Part shown: positions 8,292 through 17,189 of the stretch, one piece after another | Layout: every line of letters starts with the position of its first letter | How positions within the stretch are numbered: the first letter of the stretch is position 1 | Assembly: GCA_012523185.1 (NCBI GenBank) | Contig: JAAYIY010000024.1 | Coordinates: forward strand, 1-44,455 | DNA from: Clostridiales bacterium | Lineage (GTDB): Bacteria; Bacillota; Clostridia; Oscillospirales; Acutalibacteraceae | Direction of reading: 5' to 3' | Length of the DNA: 44,455 bases | Program-made: the position numbers and the translations under genes | The notes under the pieces: generated by a model | What the model saw: only the letters and a program-made list of their open reading frames with translations | Told to the model about the DNA's origin: nothing | The model's database searches: none

Positions 8292-9347
8292 TTAATCTTT
8301 CTTAATGTCTGTCCATAAGCTGCTTTGAAGGCGCGTTATATCAGGCGGAAGATTTATGAAAATTTCCGCGTTGACAAGATCCTCATCCGGAGGATATATC
8401 GACCTGTTTGAAGTGATTGACGGGTCAAGCAGTGACCTTGCCTCCATCTGCGGCGTGGCGTAGCCTATCTCCTCGGCATTTTTGACCGCGATGTCTGTTC
8501 TGCACATAAAGTTTATGAACATTTCAGCCTCCGCCTTATGGGTCGATGTTTTGAGGACGCACATAGCGTCGGCGAACAAATTCGCTCCCTCCTTCGGGAT
8601 ATAGCATTCAATGTTCGGATTGTCAGCCTGCATAACAAGCAAATCACCGGCATAATAAGGAGCGATTAACGCCTCTCCGCTTATCATTTTGTCATATATC
8701 TGATCCATGACATATGCTTGAACAAGCGGCTTTTGCGCCTTTAGCTCGGCGGCGGCGGCCTCCCACTCGGATTTGTTTGTCGTGTTCATGGAATAGCCGA
8801 GTTTTTTAAGCGCAAGCCCGAACGCGTCTCTCGGATTGTCAAACATCAAAATTTGTCCGGAATATTTTTTGTTCCACAACAAATCTATGCTCTGCTCCGC
8901 TATGTCCTCGGCGTCAACCTTTGTCTTGTCGTAAAAAATGACTGTGTTCCCCCATGTGTAAGGGACTGAGTATTTGTTTTCGCTGTCGTATTCAAGCGAT
9001 TTGTAGCTGTCGCCGATGTATTGAAAGTTTGGTATATTGTCGAAGTTAAGCTCCGCGAGCATATCCTCCTCAATCATCCTGCTTATCATATAGTCCGACG
9101 GAACGATTACGTCATATGACGCGGCGCCCGAGCTGATTTTTGAGTAAAGCGCCTCGTTGCTGTCATAGGTGGTGTAATTGACCTTTATGCCCGTCTCCTT
9201 CTTAAATTGCTTTATGACGCCGGGGGCGATGTATACACCCCAATTGTAAACATTCAGAACAGCCGACTTGCCGCCGCAGCCTGACGCCGCCGCGACGGTG
9301 AGCAAAACAAGCACACATAAAAGCGCGGACAAAACCTTTTTTTTCAA
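8292..9347 (-). CDS. potD: Spermidine/putrescine ABC transporter substrate-binding lipoprotein PotD
   Basis: Periplasmic-type binding lipoprotein of the polyamine importer. It has a lipoprotein signal (MKKKVLSALL..., lipobox ASGC, Cys24 from this start) and then LNVYNWGVYI, typical of the start of mature PotD/PotF. I chose the TTG at 9347: it lies 1 bp after the potC stop and has AGGGG at proper spacing. This gives a clean signal peptide of normal length. An in-frame GTG at 9389 would add 14 charged residues before the signal peptide and has a weak ribosome binding site. It would be translated with PotB/PotC and deliver polyamine to them. The exact ligand preference (spermidine or putrescine) cannot be decided here. 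Confidence 0.9.
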   Translation of the reverse strand: MKKKVLSALLCVLVLLTVAAASGCGGKSAVLNVYNWGVYIAPGVIKQFKKETGIKVNYTTYDSNEALYSKISSGAASYDVIVPSDYMISRMIEEDMLAELNFDNIPNFQYIGDSYKSLEYDSENKYSVPYTWGNTVIFYDKTKVDAEDIAEQSIDLLWNKKYSGQILMFDNPRDAFGLALKKLGYSMNTTNKSEWEAAAAELKAQKPLVQAYVMDQIYDKMISGEALIAPYYAGDLLVMQADNPNIECYIPKEGANLFADAMCVLKTSTHKAEAEMFINFMCRTDIAVKNAEEIGYATPQMEARSLLDPSITSNRSIYPPDEDLVNAEIFINLPPDITRLQSSLWTDIKKD

Positions 9348-9348
9348 C

Positions 9349-10161
9349 TTATCTGACCCCTTTCCTTTTATCTGACCCTCTTTTTTCACCTGCCGACTGC
9401 CTGGCGTTTACAACAACAAGCAGGAGCATGACAGAAATAAAAAGCAGGGTTGAAAGCGCGTTGATTTTCGGCGAATACGGGCGCTTTGTCATCGAGTAAA
9501 TTGTCACGGGCAATGTCTGCGCCGTGGAGCCGCTGTTGAAGTAGCTTATGACAAAGTCATCAAGAGAAAGCGTAAACGCCATGATAAAGCCGGTTATGAT
9601 TCCCGGCAAAATCTCAGGGATTACGACCTTTATAAATGATTTTGTCGGCGGGCAGCCGAGATCGAGCGCGGCGTGATAGATGTTGCTGTCCATGCCGCGA
9701 AGCTTTGGCAGCACCGACAAAATGACATATGGGATGTTGAATGTGATGTGAGCTATCAAAAGCGTGCCGAAGCCCATATTCAGCCCGTTTATCCTTGTGA
9801 TAAAAAAGACAAAAAGCACCATCATCGAAATAGCCGTCACAATATCGGGGTTGACGACGGGGATGTTGTTTACAGTCAGGTAAGCTTTTTTCATCGCGCC
9901 TTTCATGCCGTCTATTCCGACGGCGGCGAATGTCCCGATAACGGTGGCTATCAGCGCCGAAAGCACAGCCACAACAAGAGAAATATAAAGCGATTTGAGG
10001 ATTACGCTGTCGCTGAAAAGCTCGATATACCAGCGCAGGGAAAACGTGCCGAAATTTGTCCTGCTTTTTTCGGAGTTAAATGAATAGACGACCATCACGG
10101 CTATCGGCGCGTAAAGGAAGCCGAAAACAAGAAAGGTGTACAGCCTTGATAAAAACTTCAT
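9349..10161 (-). CDS. potC: Spermidine/putrescine ABC transporter permease PotC
   Basis: Inner-membrane permease of the polyamine importer, 270 residues with about six transmembrane helices. It has the PotC-like N-terminus (FLYAPIAVMVVYSFN) and the ABC-permease EAA loop near AALDLGCPPTKSFIKVVIP, which contacts the PotA ATPase. The start ATG overlaps the potB stop by 4 bp (ATGA), a sign of translational coupling. It pairs with PotB to form the channel. Confidence 0.93.
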   Translation of the reverse strand: MKFLSRLYTFLVFGFLYAPIAVMVVYSFNSEKSRTNFGTFSLRWYIELFSDSVILKSLYISLVVAVLSALIATVIGTFAAVGIDGMKGAMKKAYLTVNNIPVVNPDIVTAISMMVLFVFFITRINGLNMGFGTLLIAHITFNIPYVILSVLPKLRGMDSNIYHAALDLGCPPTKSFIKVVIPEILPGIITGFIMAFTLSLDDFVISYFNSGSTAQTLPVTIYSMTKRPYSPKINALSTLLFISVMLLLVVVNARQSAGEKRGSDKRKGVR

Positions 10162-11000
10162 CCGACAATCCCCCCTCCTCCTTCTCCCATATCCTTGTCA
10201 AAATGATTCATAACTGTCGTTGAAATGAGTATAAGAGCCATCAGCACAAGCGAAAGCGCGGCGCCAATATTGTAATCTACGCTTCCCGTATTTCCGAGAA
10301 AATAGTTTTCGATGATGTCCCCTATAAGAAATGTCTTGCCGCCGCCCAAAAGCTTTGAAATGACAAAAGTGCTGACTGCCGGCACAAAGACCATCGTTAT
10401 GCCTGAGATTATGCCCGGCACGCTCATGGGCAAAAGCACGCGCCTGAAAATGCTTGCTTTGTTCGCGCCAAGATCCTGCGCCGCTTCAATTGTGCTTTTG
10501 TCAATCTTTGTCAGCACAGTGTAAATTGGCAGTATCATATACGGCAAAAAGTTGTAAACCATGCCGAGAACAACTGCTCCGTTAGTGTTTATAATGCTGA
10601 ATCCTTCGCCGCCGAACGCCCTTACAAGCCTGTTGATAAGACCGTTGCCCTCAAGTATTGTCATCCACGCGTATGTCCTGATGAGGAAGTTCATCCACAT
10701 TGGGAGCATCACAAGCATTATTGTCGTCTGCTGCCTGCGCGCCTCAAACCTTGAAATCCCGTAAGCCACCGGATATGCCGCTAAAAGGCAGATTGCCGTT
10801 GAAAACAGGGCAAGCTTTATTGACATGAAAAAGGTCTTTCCGTAATCCGCTATTGATTTCATGTTCTCAAGTGTCAGCCTTCCGTGCCCGTCCGTAAAAG
10901 CATAATATATCACAAGCGCTATGGGAACCACGACAAATACAGACATCCACAAGGTGTAGGGAGCTATCGTGAGCCTTTTGCCGACTCCTCCGCTATTCAT
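10158..11000 (-). CDS. potB: Spermidine/putrescine ABC transporter permease PotB
   Basis: Second permease of the importer. The helices begin at [20 protein letters not shown], and an EAA-type loop ([19 protein letters not shown]) is present. I chose the ATG at 11000 (MNSGGVGK) because a strong GAGGAGGA ribosome binding site precedes it and it overlaps the potA stop by 8 bp. A start at 11051 would add 17 residues and lie deeper inside potA. The length of 280 residues fits the family. Confidence 0.92.
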   Translation of the reverse strand: MNSGGVGKRLTIAPYTLWMSVFVVVPIALVIYYAFTDGHGRLTLENMKSIADYGKTFFMSIKLALFSTAICLLAAYPVAYGISRFEARRQQTTIMLVMLPMWMNFLIRTYAWMTILEGNGLINRLVRAFGGEGFSIINTNGAVVLGMVYNFLPYMILPIYTVLTKIDKSTIEAAQDLGANKASIFRRVLLPMSVPGIISGITMVFVPAVSTFVISKLLGGGKTFLIGDIIENYFLGNTGSVDYNIGAALSLVLMALILISTTVMNHFDKDMGEGGGGIVG

Positions 11001-12129
11001 CGGACACACTCTCCTCCTCGTAAGATACGTCTGAAAGCAAATCAATTTCATCGCTGAACGAGCTGTAATCGCCGTACAGACCGGAATAGGCAGACTTTTT
11101 CATTGTGTGGATTGCGTCAGGCTCAATATAAAGTCCTATCACGCTGCCCACTTCCTCAAAGTCTGTCGTCTGCACCATCCATTTGAAGCCATTGACGTCC
11201 ACAATGATTTCAAAATGAACGCCCTTGAAGGTGACGGAAGTCACGACGCCGGAAAGCATCGACTTTTCGACAGGCACGACATCGACGTCCTCCGGTCTTA
11301 TAACCACATCCACCGGCTCACCTTTGGCAAAGCCTTTGTCAAGGCACTTAAAGCGGCAGCCGGCAAACTCGGCGCACAAATCCTTTACCATTATCCCGTC
11401 TATGATGTTGCTTTCGCCGATAAAGTCGGCGACAAACGCGTTTTGCGGCTCGTTGTATATGTCAAGAGGCGTTCCTATCTGCTGAATTATCCCGCCGTCC
11501 ATAACAACGACGGTGTCTGACATCGACAGGGCTTCCTCCTGGTCGTGAGTGACATATATAAATGTTATTTCAAGGCTTTGCTGGATGTTTTTCAGCTCGA
11601 CTTGCATGTCCCGGCGCAGCTTTAGGTCAAGGGCGCCGAGAGGCTCGTCGAGCAGCAGCACCTTCGGCTTGACTGCAAGAGCCCGCGCGATTGCCACTCT
11701 CTGCTGCTGACCGCCTGAAAGGGAGTTGACATTTCTTTTTTCAAAGCCCGCTAAATTGACAAGCCCGAGCATTTCTTCGACTGTTTGCCTGATTTCTTGT
11801 TCCGGCAGCTTACGAATCCTAAGACCGAAAGCTATGTTTTCAAAAACATTGAGATGCGGAAAAAGTGCATACCTCTGGAAAATGGTGTTTACCCTGCGCT
11901 TGTGCGGCGGTACGCCGTTCACTCTTTTGTCGCCGAACATGACATCCCCCTTGTCCGGCTCAAGGAAACCGCCTATAATCCTCAAGGTCGTTGTTTTGCC
12001 GCAGCCGGACGGACCTAACAAGGTGATAAACTCCTTGTCATTTATATAAAGATTCAGATTGCTAAGAATCTGCTCGCCGCCGAGCGAGACTGAAATATCT
12101 TTCAGGCTGATTAAATGGTTGCTTGTCAA
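10993..12129 (-). CDS. potA: Spermidine/putrescine ABC transporter ATPase PotA
   Basis: ATP-hydrolysing subunit of the polyamine importer. Motifs in order are Walker [11 protein letters not shown]-loop FQRYALFPH, signature LSGGQQQR, Walker B VLLLDEP with the D-loop GALD, and the H-loop THDQEEA. A C-terminal TOBE-type domain follows (IRPEDVDVV). I chose the TTG at 12129 ([11 protein letters not shown]). It has ACGGAGG upstream, and the only upstream ATG (12198) sits inside the -10 box of the operon promoter, so it cannot be in the transcript. First gene of potABCD plus SDR; it ends in TAG overlapping potB. Confidence 0.93.
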   Translation of the reverse strand: MTSNHLISLKDISVSLGGEQILSNLNLYINDKEFITLLGPSGCGKTTTLRIIGGFLEPDKGDVMFGDKRVNGVPPHKRRVNTIFQRYALFPHLNVFENIAFGLRIRKLPEQEIRQTVEEMLGLVNLAGFEKRNVNSLSGGQQQRVAIARALAVKPKVLLLDEPLGALDLKLRRDMQVELKNIQQSLEITFIYVTHDQEEALSMSDTVVVMDGGIIQQIGTPLDIYNEPQNAFVADFIGESNIIDGIMVKDLCAEFAGCRFKCLDKGFAKGEPVDVVIRPEDVDVVPVEKSMLSGVVTSVTFKGVHFEIIVDVNGFKWMVQTTDFEEVGSVIGLYIEPDAIHTMKKSAYSGLYGDYSSFSDEIDLLSDVSYEEESVSDE

Positions 12130-12197
12130 TTGGCAGTATTCCTCCGTTTCAAAAATCACGCCATGGTCAGAAATGCCGAGTTTAAGACAATAATACA

Positions 12198-12226
12198 AAT
12201 ATAGAGGTTTATACTAAAAATGTCAA
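12198..12226 (-). promoter_or_regulatory. Sigma-A promoter of the potABCD-SDR operon
   Basis: On the minus strand TTGACA (12221-12226), a 17-bp spacer and TATATT (12198-12203). Transcription would start near 12191, about 60 nt before the TTG start of potA. The -10 box overlaps the upstream in-frame ATG, which settles the start choice. Confidence 0.85.
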
Positions 12227-12284
12227 TGGATTTGCATATTATTCTATATTCTTTTTCGCTCCCCGTTTTTTTGGCAGCTCTTAT

Positions 12285-12312
12285 TTGACAAAGGACAGTC
12301 AAAAGGTATAAT
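12285..12312 (+). promoter_or_regulatory. Sigma-A promoter of the MATE exporter gene
   Basis: TTGACA (12285-12290), 16-bp spacer, TATAAT (12307-12312). It is back to back with the pot promoter, and the predicted leader is about 25 nt. Confidence 0.8.
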
Positions 12313-12341
12313 ATCAATCAAAAGATATATGAACGGACGGC

Positions 12342-13724
12342 GTGGGCGTGAGAAAAATCGACAACGACTTGCTCGGCGGATCTTTGTTTAAAAAATTATT
12401 CTTCTTTTCTGTGCCGCTTATTCTTTCGGGCGTTCTTCAGCTTATGTTTAACGCCGTAGACGTGATAGTCGTCGGCAGATATTGCGGAAGCGCGGCGCTT
12501 GCGGCGGTCGGCTCCACCGGCTCCCTCGTCAGCCTTACCGTGAATCTGTTCATGGGGCTGTCTGTCGGGACAAGCGTCGCCGTCGCCCAAAGCCTTGGCG
12601 CCGACAGAGCAAACGACGCGCGGGAGACTGTTCACACGTCGATAGCCATAAGCCTTATATGCGGAGTTGTTGTTTCGTTCACCGGTATTTTGGGCGCGCG
12701 CGGTATGCTCGGCTTAATGGGTTCCCCAAAAAACGTCATCGATTTATCGGCGCTTTATCTTCGCGTTTATTTCCTCGGTATGCCCGCGTCAATGGTCTTT
12801 AATTTCGGCGGCGCAATCGTGAGGGCGACAGGCGACACAAAGCGCCCTCTTTATATTCTCACCATTGCCGGAGCTGTAAATGTAGTTTTAAACCTGTTTT
12901 TTGTCATCACTTTCAAAATGGGTGTCGCCGGAGTTGCCATTGCAACAGTACTTTCACAGTTTGTCTCGGCCGCGCTCATTATTTTATTGCTCACAAAGCT
13001 CGGCGACTGCTGCCGCCTTGACTTGAAAAATATGCGGATTTACAAGGATAAGCTTCGTTTCATATTTAAGATCGGCATACCGGCCGGCATCCAAAGCATG
13101 ATTTTTTCATTTTCCAATGTCCTCATTCAATCGGGAATTAACTCCTTCGGCTCGACGGCAATGGCGGGCAACGCCGCCGCCGCGAACCTTGACGGCTTTA
13201 TTTACGCCTCTATGAACGCCGTTTATCAAGGCAGCCTTGCGTTTACGGGACATCATGTGGGCGCCAAAAAATATCATCGGATAAACAAAATTTGCGGCTA
13301 TTCGTGCCTTATCGCCGTCATAATCGGGATTTCTGCGGGTGGACTTATGTTTCTTTTCGGAAAACCGCTCCTCGGCATATATTCACGCGACGGCGCCGTG
13401 ATAGCGAGCGGCATGATTCGCCTTTCAATCGTCGGGACAACATACTTCCTATGCGGCATAATGGAGGTTGTGAGCGGGCAGATACGCGCAATGGGGCAAT
13501 CCTTGCTGCCGATGGCCGTGTCAACATTCGGCATCTGCGTTTTGAGGATTATTTGGATTTACACCGCCTTTGCCTCAATTCACACGCTGCAAATTCTCTA
13601 TCTTTCATATCCTATCACATGGATTGTAACTGACATCGCCCACCTCATCAGCTTTTTTGCCGTCAAAAAGAGACTTATAAAAAGCGACAGCGAATATGTC
13701 GCCCCCGCAAAGCCGGAGAAATAA
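12342..13724 (+). CDS. MATE-family multidrug/cation antiporter
   Basis: Membrane exporter of the MOP/MATE superfamily, NorM/DinF-like. It is 460 residues with about 12 hydrophobic helices. The N-terminal pattern (SVPLILSGVLQLMFNAVDVI, VGRYCGSAALAAVG) is characteristic, and the second half repeats the fold (PAGIQSMIFSFSNVLIQ). Proteins of this type expel cationic drugs or metabolites in exchange for H+ or Na+; the substrate cannot be predicted. The start is GTG at 12342, or GTG at 12348, both just after GGACGG. It has its own promoter, divergent from the polyamine operon, and is probably monocistronic. Confidence 0.9.
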   Translation: MGVRKIDNDLLGGSLFKKLFFFSVPLILSGVLQLMFNAVDVIVVGRYCGSAALAAVGSTGSLVSLTVNLFMGLSVGTSVAVAQSLGADRANDARETVHTSIAISLICGVVVSFTGILGARGMLGLMGSPKNVIDLSALYLRVYFLGMPASMVFNFGGAIVRATGDTKRPLYILTIAGAVNVVLNLFFVITFKMGVAGVAIATVLSQFVSAALIILLLTKLGDCCRLDLKNMRIYKDKLRFIFKIGIPAGIQSMIFSFSNVLIQSGINSFGSTAMAGNAAAANLDGFIYASMNAVYQGSLAFTGHHVGAKKYHRINKICGYSCLIAVIIGISAGGLMFLFGKPLLGIYSRDGAVIASGMIRLSIVGTTYFLCGIMEVVSGQIRAMGQSLLPMAVSTFGICVLRIIWIYTAFASIHTLQILYLSYPITWIVTDIAHLISFFAVKKRLIKSDSEYVAPAKPEK

Positions 13725-14053
13725 CAGCCCGGCATCTCCTGTTTTGATTTTTTTCCGCCCCGACTTTCGGATGTTAAAATCCCCCGAATCATGTCTGCAC
13801 TGAATTTTTGTGTGTCGCGGGCAGTTCATCGCGGGCAGTTCTTTGAATCTTTTCTTTAAAAGCCCTTTAAAAAGTCGGGGCTTCTGTTTTCATTTGATAT
13901 GTCCTTTTGGTAAAGCCGGCCATGAGGGCGTCTCTTTTTTATTTGCGCATATTTTGCTGTTCTGACTGAATTATACCATAAATTAAAGGTTTTGTCCTAA
14001 TTTTCAAGTCTTTTCCTTTATCATTGTACCGAAACTCAAGCTTTGATTACTGG
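13725..14053. other. Gene-free gap between MATE and cysK-like genes (convergent ends)
   Basis: This 329-bp stretch lies between the 3' ends of convergent genes and holds no convincing ORF. It has a weak hairpin just past the MATE stop (GCCGG and CCCGGC arms, then T-rich sequence), a short direct repeat CGCGGGCAGTT at about 13817 and 13831, and a second weak hairpin at 13860-13883 (AAGCCC/GGGCTT). These may end transcription from both sides, but none is strong. Confidence 0.35.
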
Positions 14054-14980
14054 TTACTTAAAAAGCGGAGTTGTGAAATATCTTTCAGCCGTATCAGGCA
14101 AAACAGTAACGACGACCTTGCCTTCGCCGAGCTTTTCCGCAAGCTTAACTGCCGCGGCGACATTTGTGCCGCTTGATATGCCGCACATCAAGCCCTCATG
14201 CTTTGCAAGGTCTTTTGCTGTTTTAATCGCGTCTTCGTCCGTTATAATGCACACTTCCTCGTATATGTCCATATTTAATATCCCGGGAATAAGTCCGTCG
14301 CCGATGCCCATCTGGAGGTGCGTGCCGACAGTTCCGCCCGCAAGGATTGCCGCGTTTTGCGGCTCGACCGCCCATATTGTTATGTCGGGATATTGAGCCT
14401 TCAGCGCCTCGCCTATGCCTGTTATCGTCCCGCCCGTCCCTATACCTGAGCAAAAGCCGTCTATCGGGCCTTCCACCTGTTCCATAATCTCAAGCGCTGT
14501 GTGGTGGCGGTGCGCCTGCGGATTCGCCGCGTTTTCAAACTGCTGCGGGATAAAAACGCGCTTGTCCTCACGCGCCATTTTCTCGGCCGTTCTTATACAT
14601 TCCTTTATACATTCGCCGATATTTCCTTTGTCATGCACAAGTCTCACCTCTGCGCCGTAATGCTTTACAAGCATACGCCTTTCCTCGCTGACAGAATCAG
14701 GCATAATTATTACTGTGCGATATCCTTTTACGGCGCCAATCAACGCAAGTCCGATGCCTTGGTTTCCGCTTGTCGGCTCCGCCAATATTGTGTCCCGATT
14801 TATAATCCCGCGCTTTTCCGCGTCGCACACCATGTTGTATGCCGTCCTTGTTTTAATCGAGCCGCCGACATTCAGGCCCTCAAACTTTACAAGGATTTCC
14901 GCCGCGCCGCGACGCGCTGTTTTATTAAGCCTTATCATGGGAGTGTGACCTATCGCTTCAAGTATGTTGTTGTATATCAT
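14054..14980 (-). CDS. cysK: Cysteine synthase-family PLP enzyme (O-acetylserine sulfhydrylase-like)
   Basis: PLP-dependent beta-replacement enzyme of fold type II, predicted to make cysteine from O-acetylserine and sulfide. It has the N-terminal GHTPMIRLN, the PLP-lysine segment GGSIKTR, the phosphate-binding region PTSGNQGIGLAL, and the GTGGTITGIG glycine loop. At 308 residues it is of normal length. Two deviations from textbook CysK/CysM are visible: SIKTR where SVKDR is usual, and TSGNQG instead of TSGNTG. A close paralogue with another nucleophile or acceptor is therefore possible. I chose the ATG at 14980 because GGAGAG lies 8 nt upstream; the ATG at 15004 would add 8 residues. Monocistronic and convergent with the MATE gene. 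Confidence 0.85.
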   Translation of the reverse strand: MIYNNILEAIGHTPMIRLNKTARRGAAEILVKFEGLNVGGSIKTRTAYNMVCDAEKRGIINRDTILAEPTSGNQGIGLALIGAVKGYRTVIIMPDSVSEERRMLVKHYGAEVRLVHDKGNIGECIKECIRTAEKMAREDKRVFIPQQFENAANPQAHRHHTALEIMEQVEGPIDGFCSGIGTGGTITGIGEALKAQYPDITIWAVEPQNAAILAGGTVGTHLQMGIGDGLIPGILNMDIYEEVCIITDEDAIKTAKDLAKHEGLMCGISSGTNVAAAVKLAEKLGEGKVVVTVLPDTAERYFTTPLFK

Positions 14981-15042
14981 AATATTATCTCTCCGAATTT
15001 CCAAAATTAATTTATTTTTGATAAAAAGAAGATTTACCGCAG

Positions 15043-15069
15043 ATTATCCCTATCATTATATGGCGTCAA
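15043..15069 (-). promoter_or_regulatory. Possible promoter of the cysteine synthase gene
   Basis: On the minus strand TTGACG (15064-15069) is followed after 15 bp by GATAAT (15043-15048). An overlapping TATAAT lies at 15055-15060. Either could serve, but the spacing is not ideal. Confidence 0.4.
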
Positions 15070-15149
15070 TTTCATTTATGAGAATGTCTGCAAATTTAGT
15101 TTTAGATGCTCATACGGTTAAAGTTTACAAAAACATATAAATATTTTTG

Positions 15150-15178
15150 TTGACTTTTAATAGAATAAAGTGTATTAT
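15150..15178 (+). promoter_or_regulatory. Sigma-A promoter of the ATP synthase operon
   Basis: TTGACT (15150-15155), 17-bp spacer, TATTAT (15173-15178). The same box pair and spacing recur upstream of the activase gene (21767-21795). It excludes an in-frame GTG at 15170 as a start for the first gene. Confidence 0.75.
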
Positions 15179-15211
15179 ATACGCAGACGTTCACTGACAC
15201 TCGGCGAGAGG

Positions 15212-15493
15212 ATGAAGCATGCCGTGTTAAAATCCACACTGTCGTCCATATGGGGGCTTCTTGGCGGCGCCGCCGGTTTTTTCTTTTTGCGGCGCATTGT
15301 CGCAGGAGTGCTATCACATGAAAAGACAAACATTCTCTCTATTATGGCTTTTGTTTTCCTTCCCTTCGCTGTGCTGATTCCCGTCGCTTTTACGGCGCCG
15401 AGCGAAATTCTTCTTTGCGGAAGCTTTTTCGCCGGAGTTATCATCATCTCCGCGGTGATAAGCTTTTTGCGCGGCATCAATAAAACCAATTAA
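15212..15493 (+). CDS. Small membrane protein at the head of the atp operon (AtpI-like)
   Basis: A 93-residue hydrophobic protein with about three transmembrane segments (near residues 10-28, 43-60 and 67-85), first in the ATP synthase operon. Its place and size match AtpI (a c-ring assembly helper) or AtpR-type small subunits, but I see no diagnostic motif, so this is a call by context. The start is the ATG at 15212, or possibly the GTG at 15224, which is better spaced from GAGAGG; an in-frame GTG at 15170 overlaps the -10 region and is excluded. Confidence 0.6.
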   Translation: MKHAVLKSTLSSIWGLLGGAAGFFFLRRIVAGVLSHEKTNILSIMAFVFLPFAVLIPVAFTAPSEILLCGSFFAGVIIISAVISFLRGINKTN

Positions 15494-15508
15494 AGGATAT
15501 GACTGTTA

Positions 15509-16417
15509 ATGAAACCCCTTGATATCGTTCTTTTAACCGTTGCCGCCGTTGTAGCCGCAACGGGTTTCTTTACACGAATTCGTATCAAAACGAGACTGAA
15601 AAAGCCAAACATCTCTTTAAAAAAACTTAAAAGAATCAAAACTTTAAGCTCTGTTATGTCGCTTGCCGGCTCATGGCTTTTTGTTGTGCGGTTTCTTGCC
15701 GCCGTTTTCGGCTCAAGAAGCAGGGGCGAGTTCAGCGTTGAGCTCGGCGCTGAAAAGTGGAGTTTTTTCGGGCACAGCCTTAGCAGCACCGTTATTGTGA
15801 CTTGGGCTATTATTATCGTGCTGCTTTTGCTTTCGCTGATTGTGCGGATTTTCATAATCCCTAAATTTTCCGATGTTCCAAAGGGCCTGCAAAAGCCGCT
15901 TGAAATAATTGTCGAATATATTGACAAATATACCGAATCAAACGCGGCAGGCATTGGTAAAAACCTTGGGGCTTATATTTTTACGGTTGCGGTGTTCATG
16001 ATATCCTGCGCCGCCGCGGAGCTTCTGGGAGTGCGCTCACCCACTGCCGACCTTACGATGACAGCCGCCATGGCGCTCATTACATTTGTTTTAATAAACT
16101 ATTACGGCATAAAGCACAAGGGCTTTTCGGGAAGGCTGAAATCACTTGCATCGCCGACACCTCTTGTTTTTCCAATCAGGGTTATCAGCGACTTTGCCAT
16201 ACCTGTATCCATGGCTTGCCGTCTGTTCGGCAATATGTTAGGCGGGCTTATTGTCATGGAGCTTCTGTATTATGCCCTCGGCAGCGCCGCCATAGGCATA
16301 CCGAGCGTCGTCGGCTTGTACTTTAATGTCTTTCATCCGCTTATCCAGGCTTTTATCTTTGTTACTTTGACGCTCACATTTATTAACGAGGCGGCTGAAA
16401 CAACAGAAACAGCTTAA
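15509..16417 (+). CDS. atpB: F1Fo ATP synthase subunit a (AtpB), N-terminally extended
   Basis: Membrane subunit a, which provides the ion half-channels next to the c-ring. The conserved helix SMACRLFGNMLGG carries the essential Arg, and the last helices contain HPLIQAFIFVTLTLTFI. At 302 residues it is about 50 longer than common bacterial versions. The excess is N-terminal, with hydrophobic stretches near residues 4-22 and 47-67 and a strongly basic loop between them. The SVELGAEKW...SSTVIVTWAIII segment where canonical subunit a begins follows. It lies 15 bp after the AtpI-like gene and starts the core operon. Confidence 0.92.
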   Translation: MKPLDIVLLTVAAVVAATGFFTRIRIKTRLKKPNISLKKLKRIKTLSSVMSLAGSWLFVVRFLAAVFGSRSRGEFSVELGAEKWSFFGHSLSSTVIVTWAIIIVLLLLSLIVRIFIIPKFSDVPKGLQKPLEIIVEYIDKYTESNAAGIGKNLGAYIFTVAVFMISCAAAELLGVRSPTADLTMTAAMALITFVLINYYGIKHKGFSGRLKSLASPTPLVFPIRVISDFAIPVSMACRLFGNMLGGLIVMELLYYALGSAAIGIPSVVGLYFNVFHPLIQAFIFVTLTLTFINEAAETTETA

Positions 16418-16465
16418 CAACGGGCGGTTAAAACCGCTCGAATATAAATTCGGAGGTAAAATCTT

Positions 16466-16693
16466 ATGAACACAGGCAACATCGCTTTAGGGGCGGCACT
16501 TTGTCTATTGTCATCAACAGCCGCGGGGCTTGCAATGGGTCTCGCAACGGGAAAAGCTGTCGATGCCGTGGGGCGTCAGCCTGAGGCGTCAGGCAAGATA
16601 AGCTCAATTCTCCTGCTTGGTCTCGCGCTTACAGAGTCGACGGCAATTTACGGCTTTGTCACTGCTCTGATAGTCTTGTTCACTCTCAAATAA
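16466..16693 (+). CDS. atpE: F1Fo ATP synthase subunit c (AtpE)
   Basis: 75-residue hairpin that forms the rotary c-ring. The polar loop is GRQPEA, and the ion-binding carboxylate is Glu57 in the motif LTESTAIY. By alignment to the known Na+-binding c subunit of Ilyobacter tartaricus (offset of 8), Glu57, Ser58, Thr59 and Tyr62 match Glu65, Ser66, Thr67 and Tyr70, while the Na+-ligand Gln32 is replaced by Met24. Ion specificity is therefore ambiguous. A clear ribosome binding site (GGAGG) precedes the ATG. Confidence 0.95.
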   Translation: MNTGNIALGAALCLLSSTAAGLAMGLATGKAVDAVGRQPEASGKISSILLLGLALTESTAIYGFVTALIVLFTLK

Positions 16694-16707
16694 GGACGGT
16701 TGCTGAT

Positions 16708-17184
16708 ATGAATCTTGATCCGTTGGAAATCATAATACACATTATAAATATCATCGCGCTGTTCGCTATACTGCGGTTTTTGCTTTATGATCCCATCCAC
16801 AGCTTCATGGCGTCACGCGCCCAAAACATCAGCTCGCGGCTCGACGAGGCCGACGAGGCAAAAGAGAACGCGCTTAAAGCAAAAGAAATGTACGACGCGC
16901 TTATATCTGATTCGGAGGAGGCGTCGGAAAAAAAGCTGGCCGAGATAATTATCAAGGCAAACGCCGACGCCGAGGCAATCGTTGAAAATGCAAACGACAG
17001 GGCAAACGCCATCATCAGCGACGCCCGCGGCAGCGCCGAGGCAGAAAGAAAAGATATCCTCGACAGCGTTCGCGGGGATATAACAGACATTTCTCTTAAA
17101 ATTGCCGAAAAGATTCTTTCGAGAGAGATAAGCGAGAGCGACAACCGCAGGATAATCAACAGCTATTTTGACGGCAGGGAGTGA
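16708..17184 (+). CDS. atpF: F1Fo ATP synthase subunit b (AtpF)
   Basis: Peripheral-stalk subunit b, 158 residues. One N-terminal membrane helix (residues 5-27, EIIIHIINIIALFAILRFLL) is followed by a long, charged, Ala/Glu/Lys-rich helix that dimerises to form the stator arm. The length is normal and nothing resembling the delta N-terminal domain is fused to it. It is directly followed by the short atpH. Confidence 0.93.
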   Translation: MNLDPLEIIIHIINIIALFAILRFLLYDPIHSFMASRAQNISSRLDEADEAKENALKAKEMYDALISDSEEASEKKLAEIIIKANADAEAIVENANDRANAIISDARGSAEAERKDILDSVRGDITDISLKIAEKILSREISESDNRRIINSYFDGRE

Positions 17185-17189
17185 ATCCG

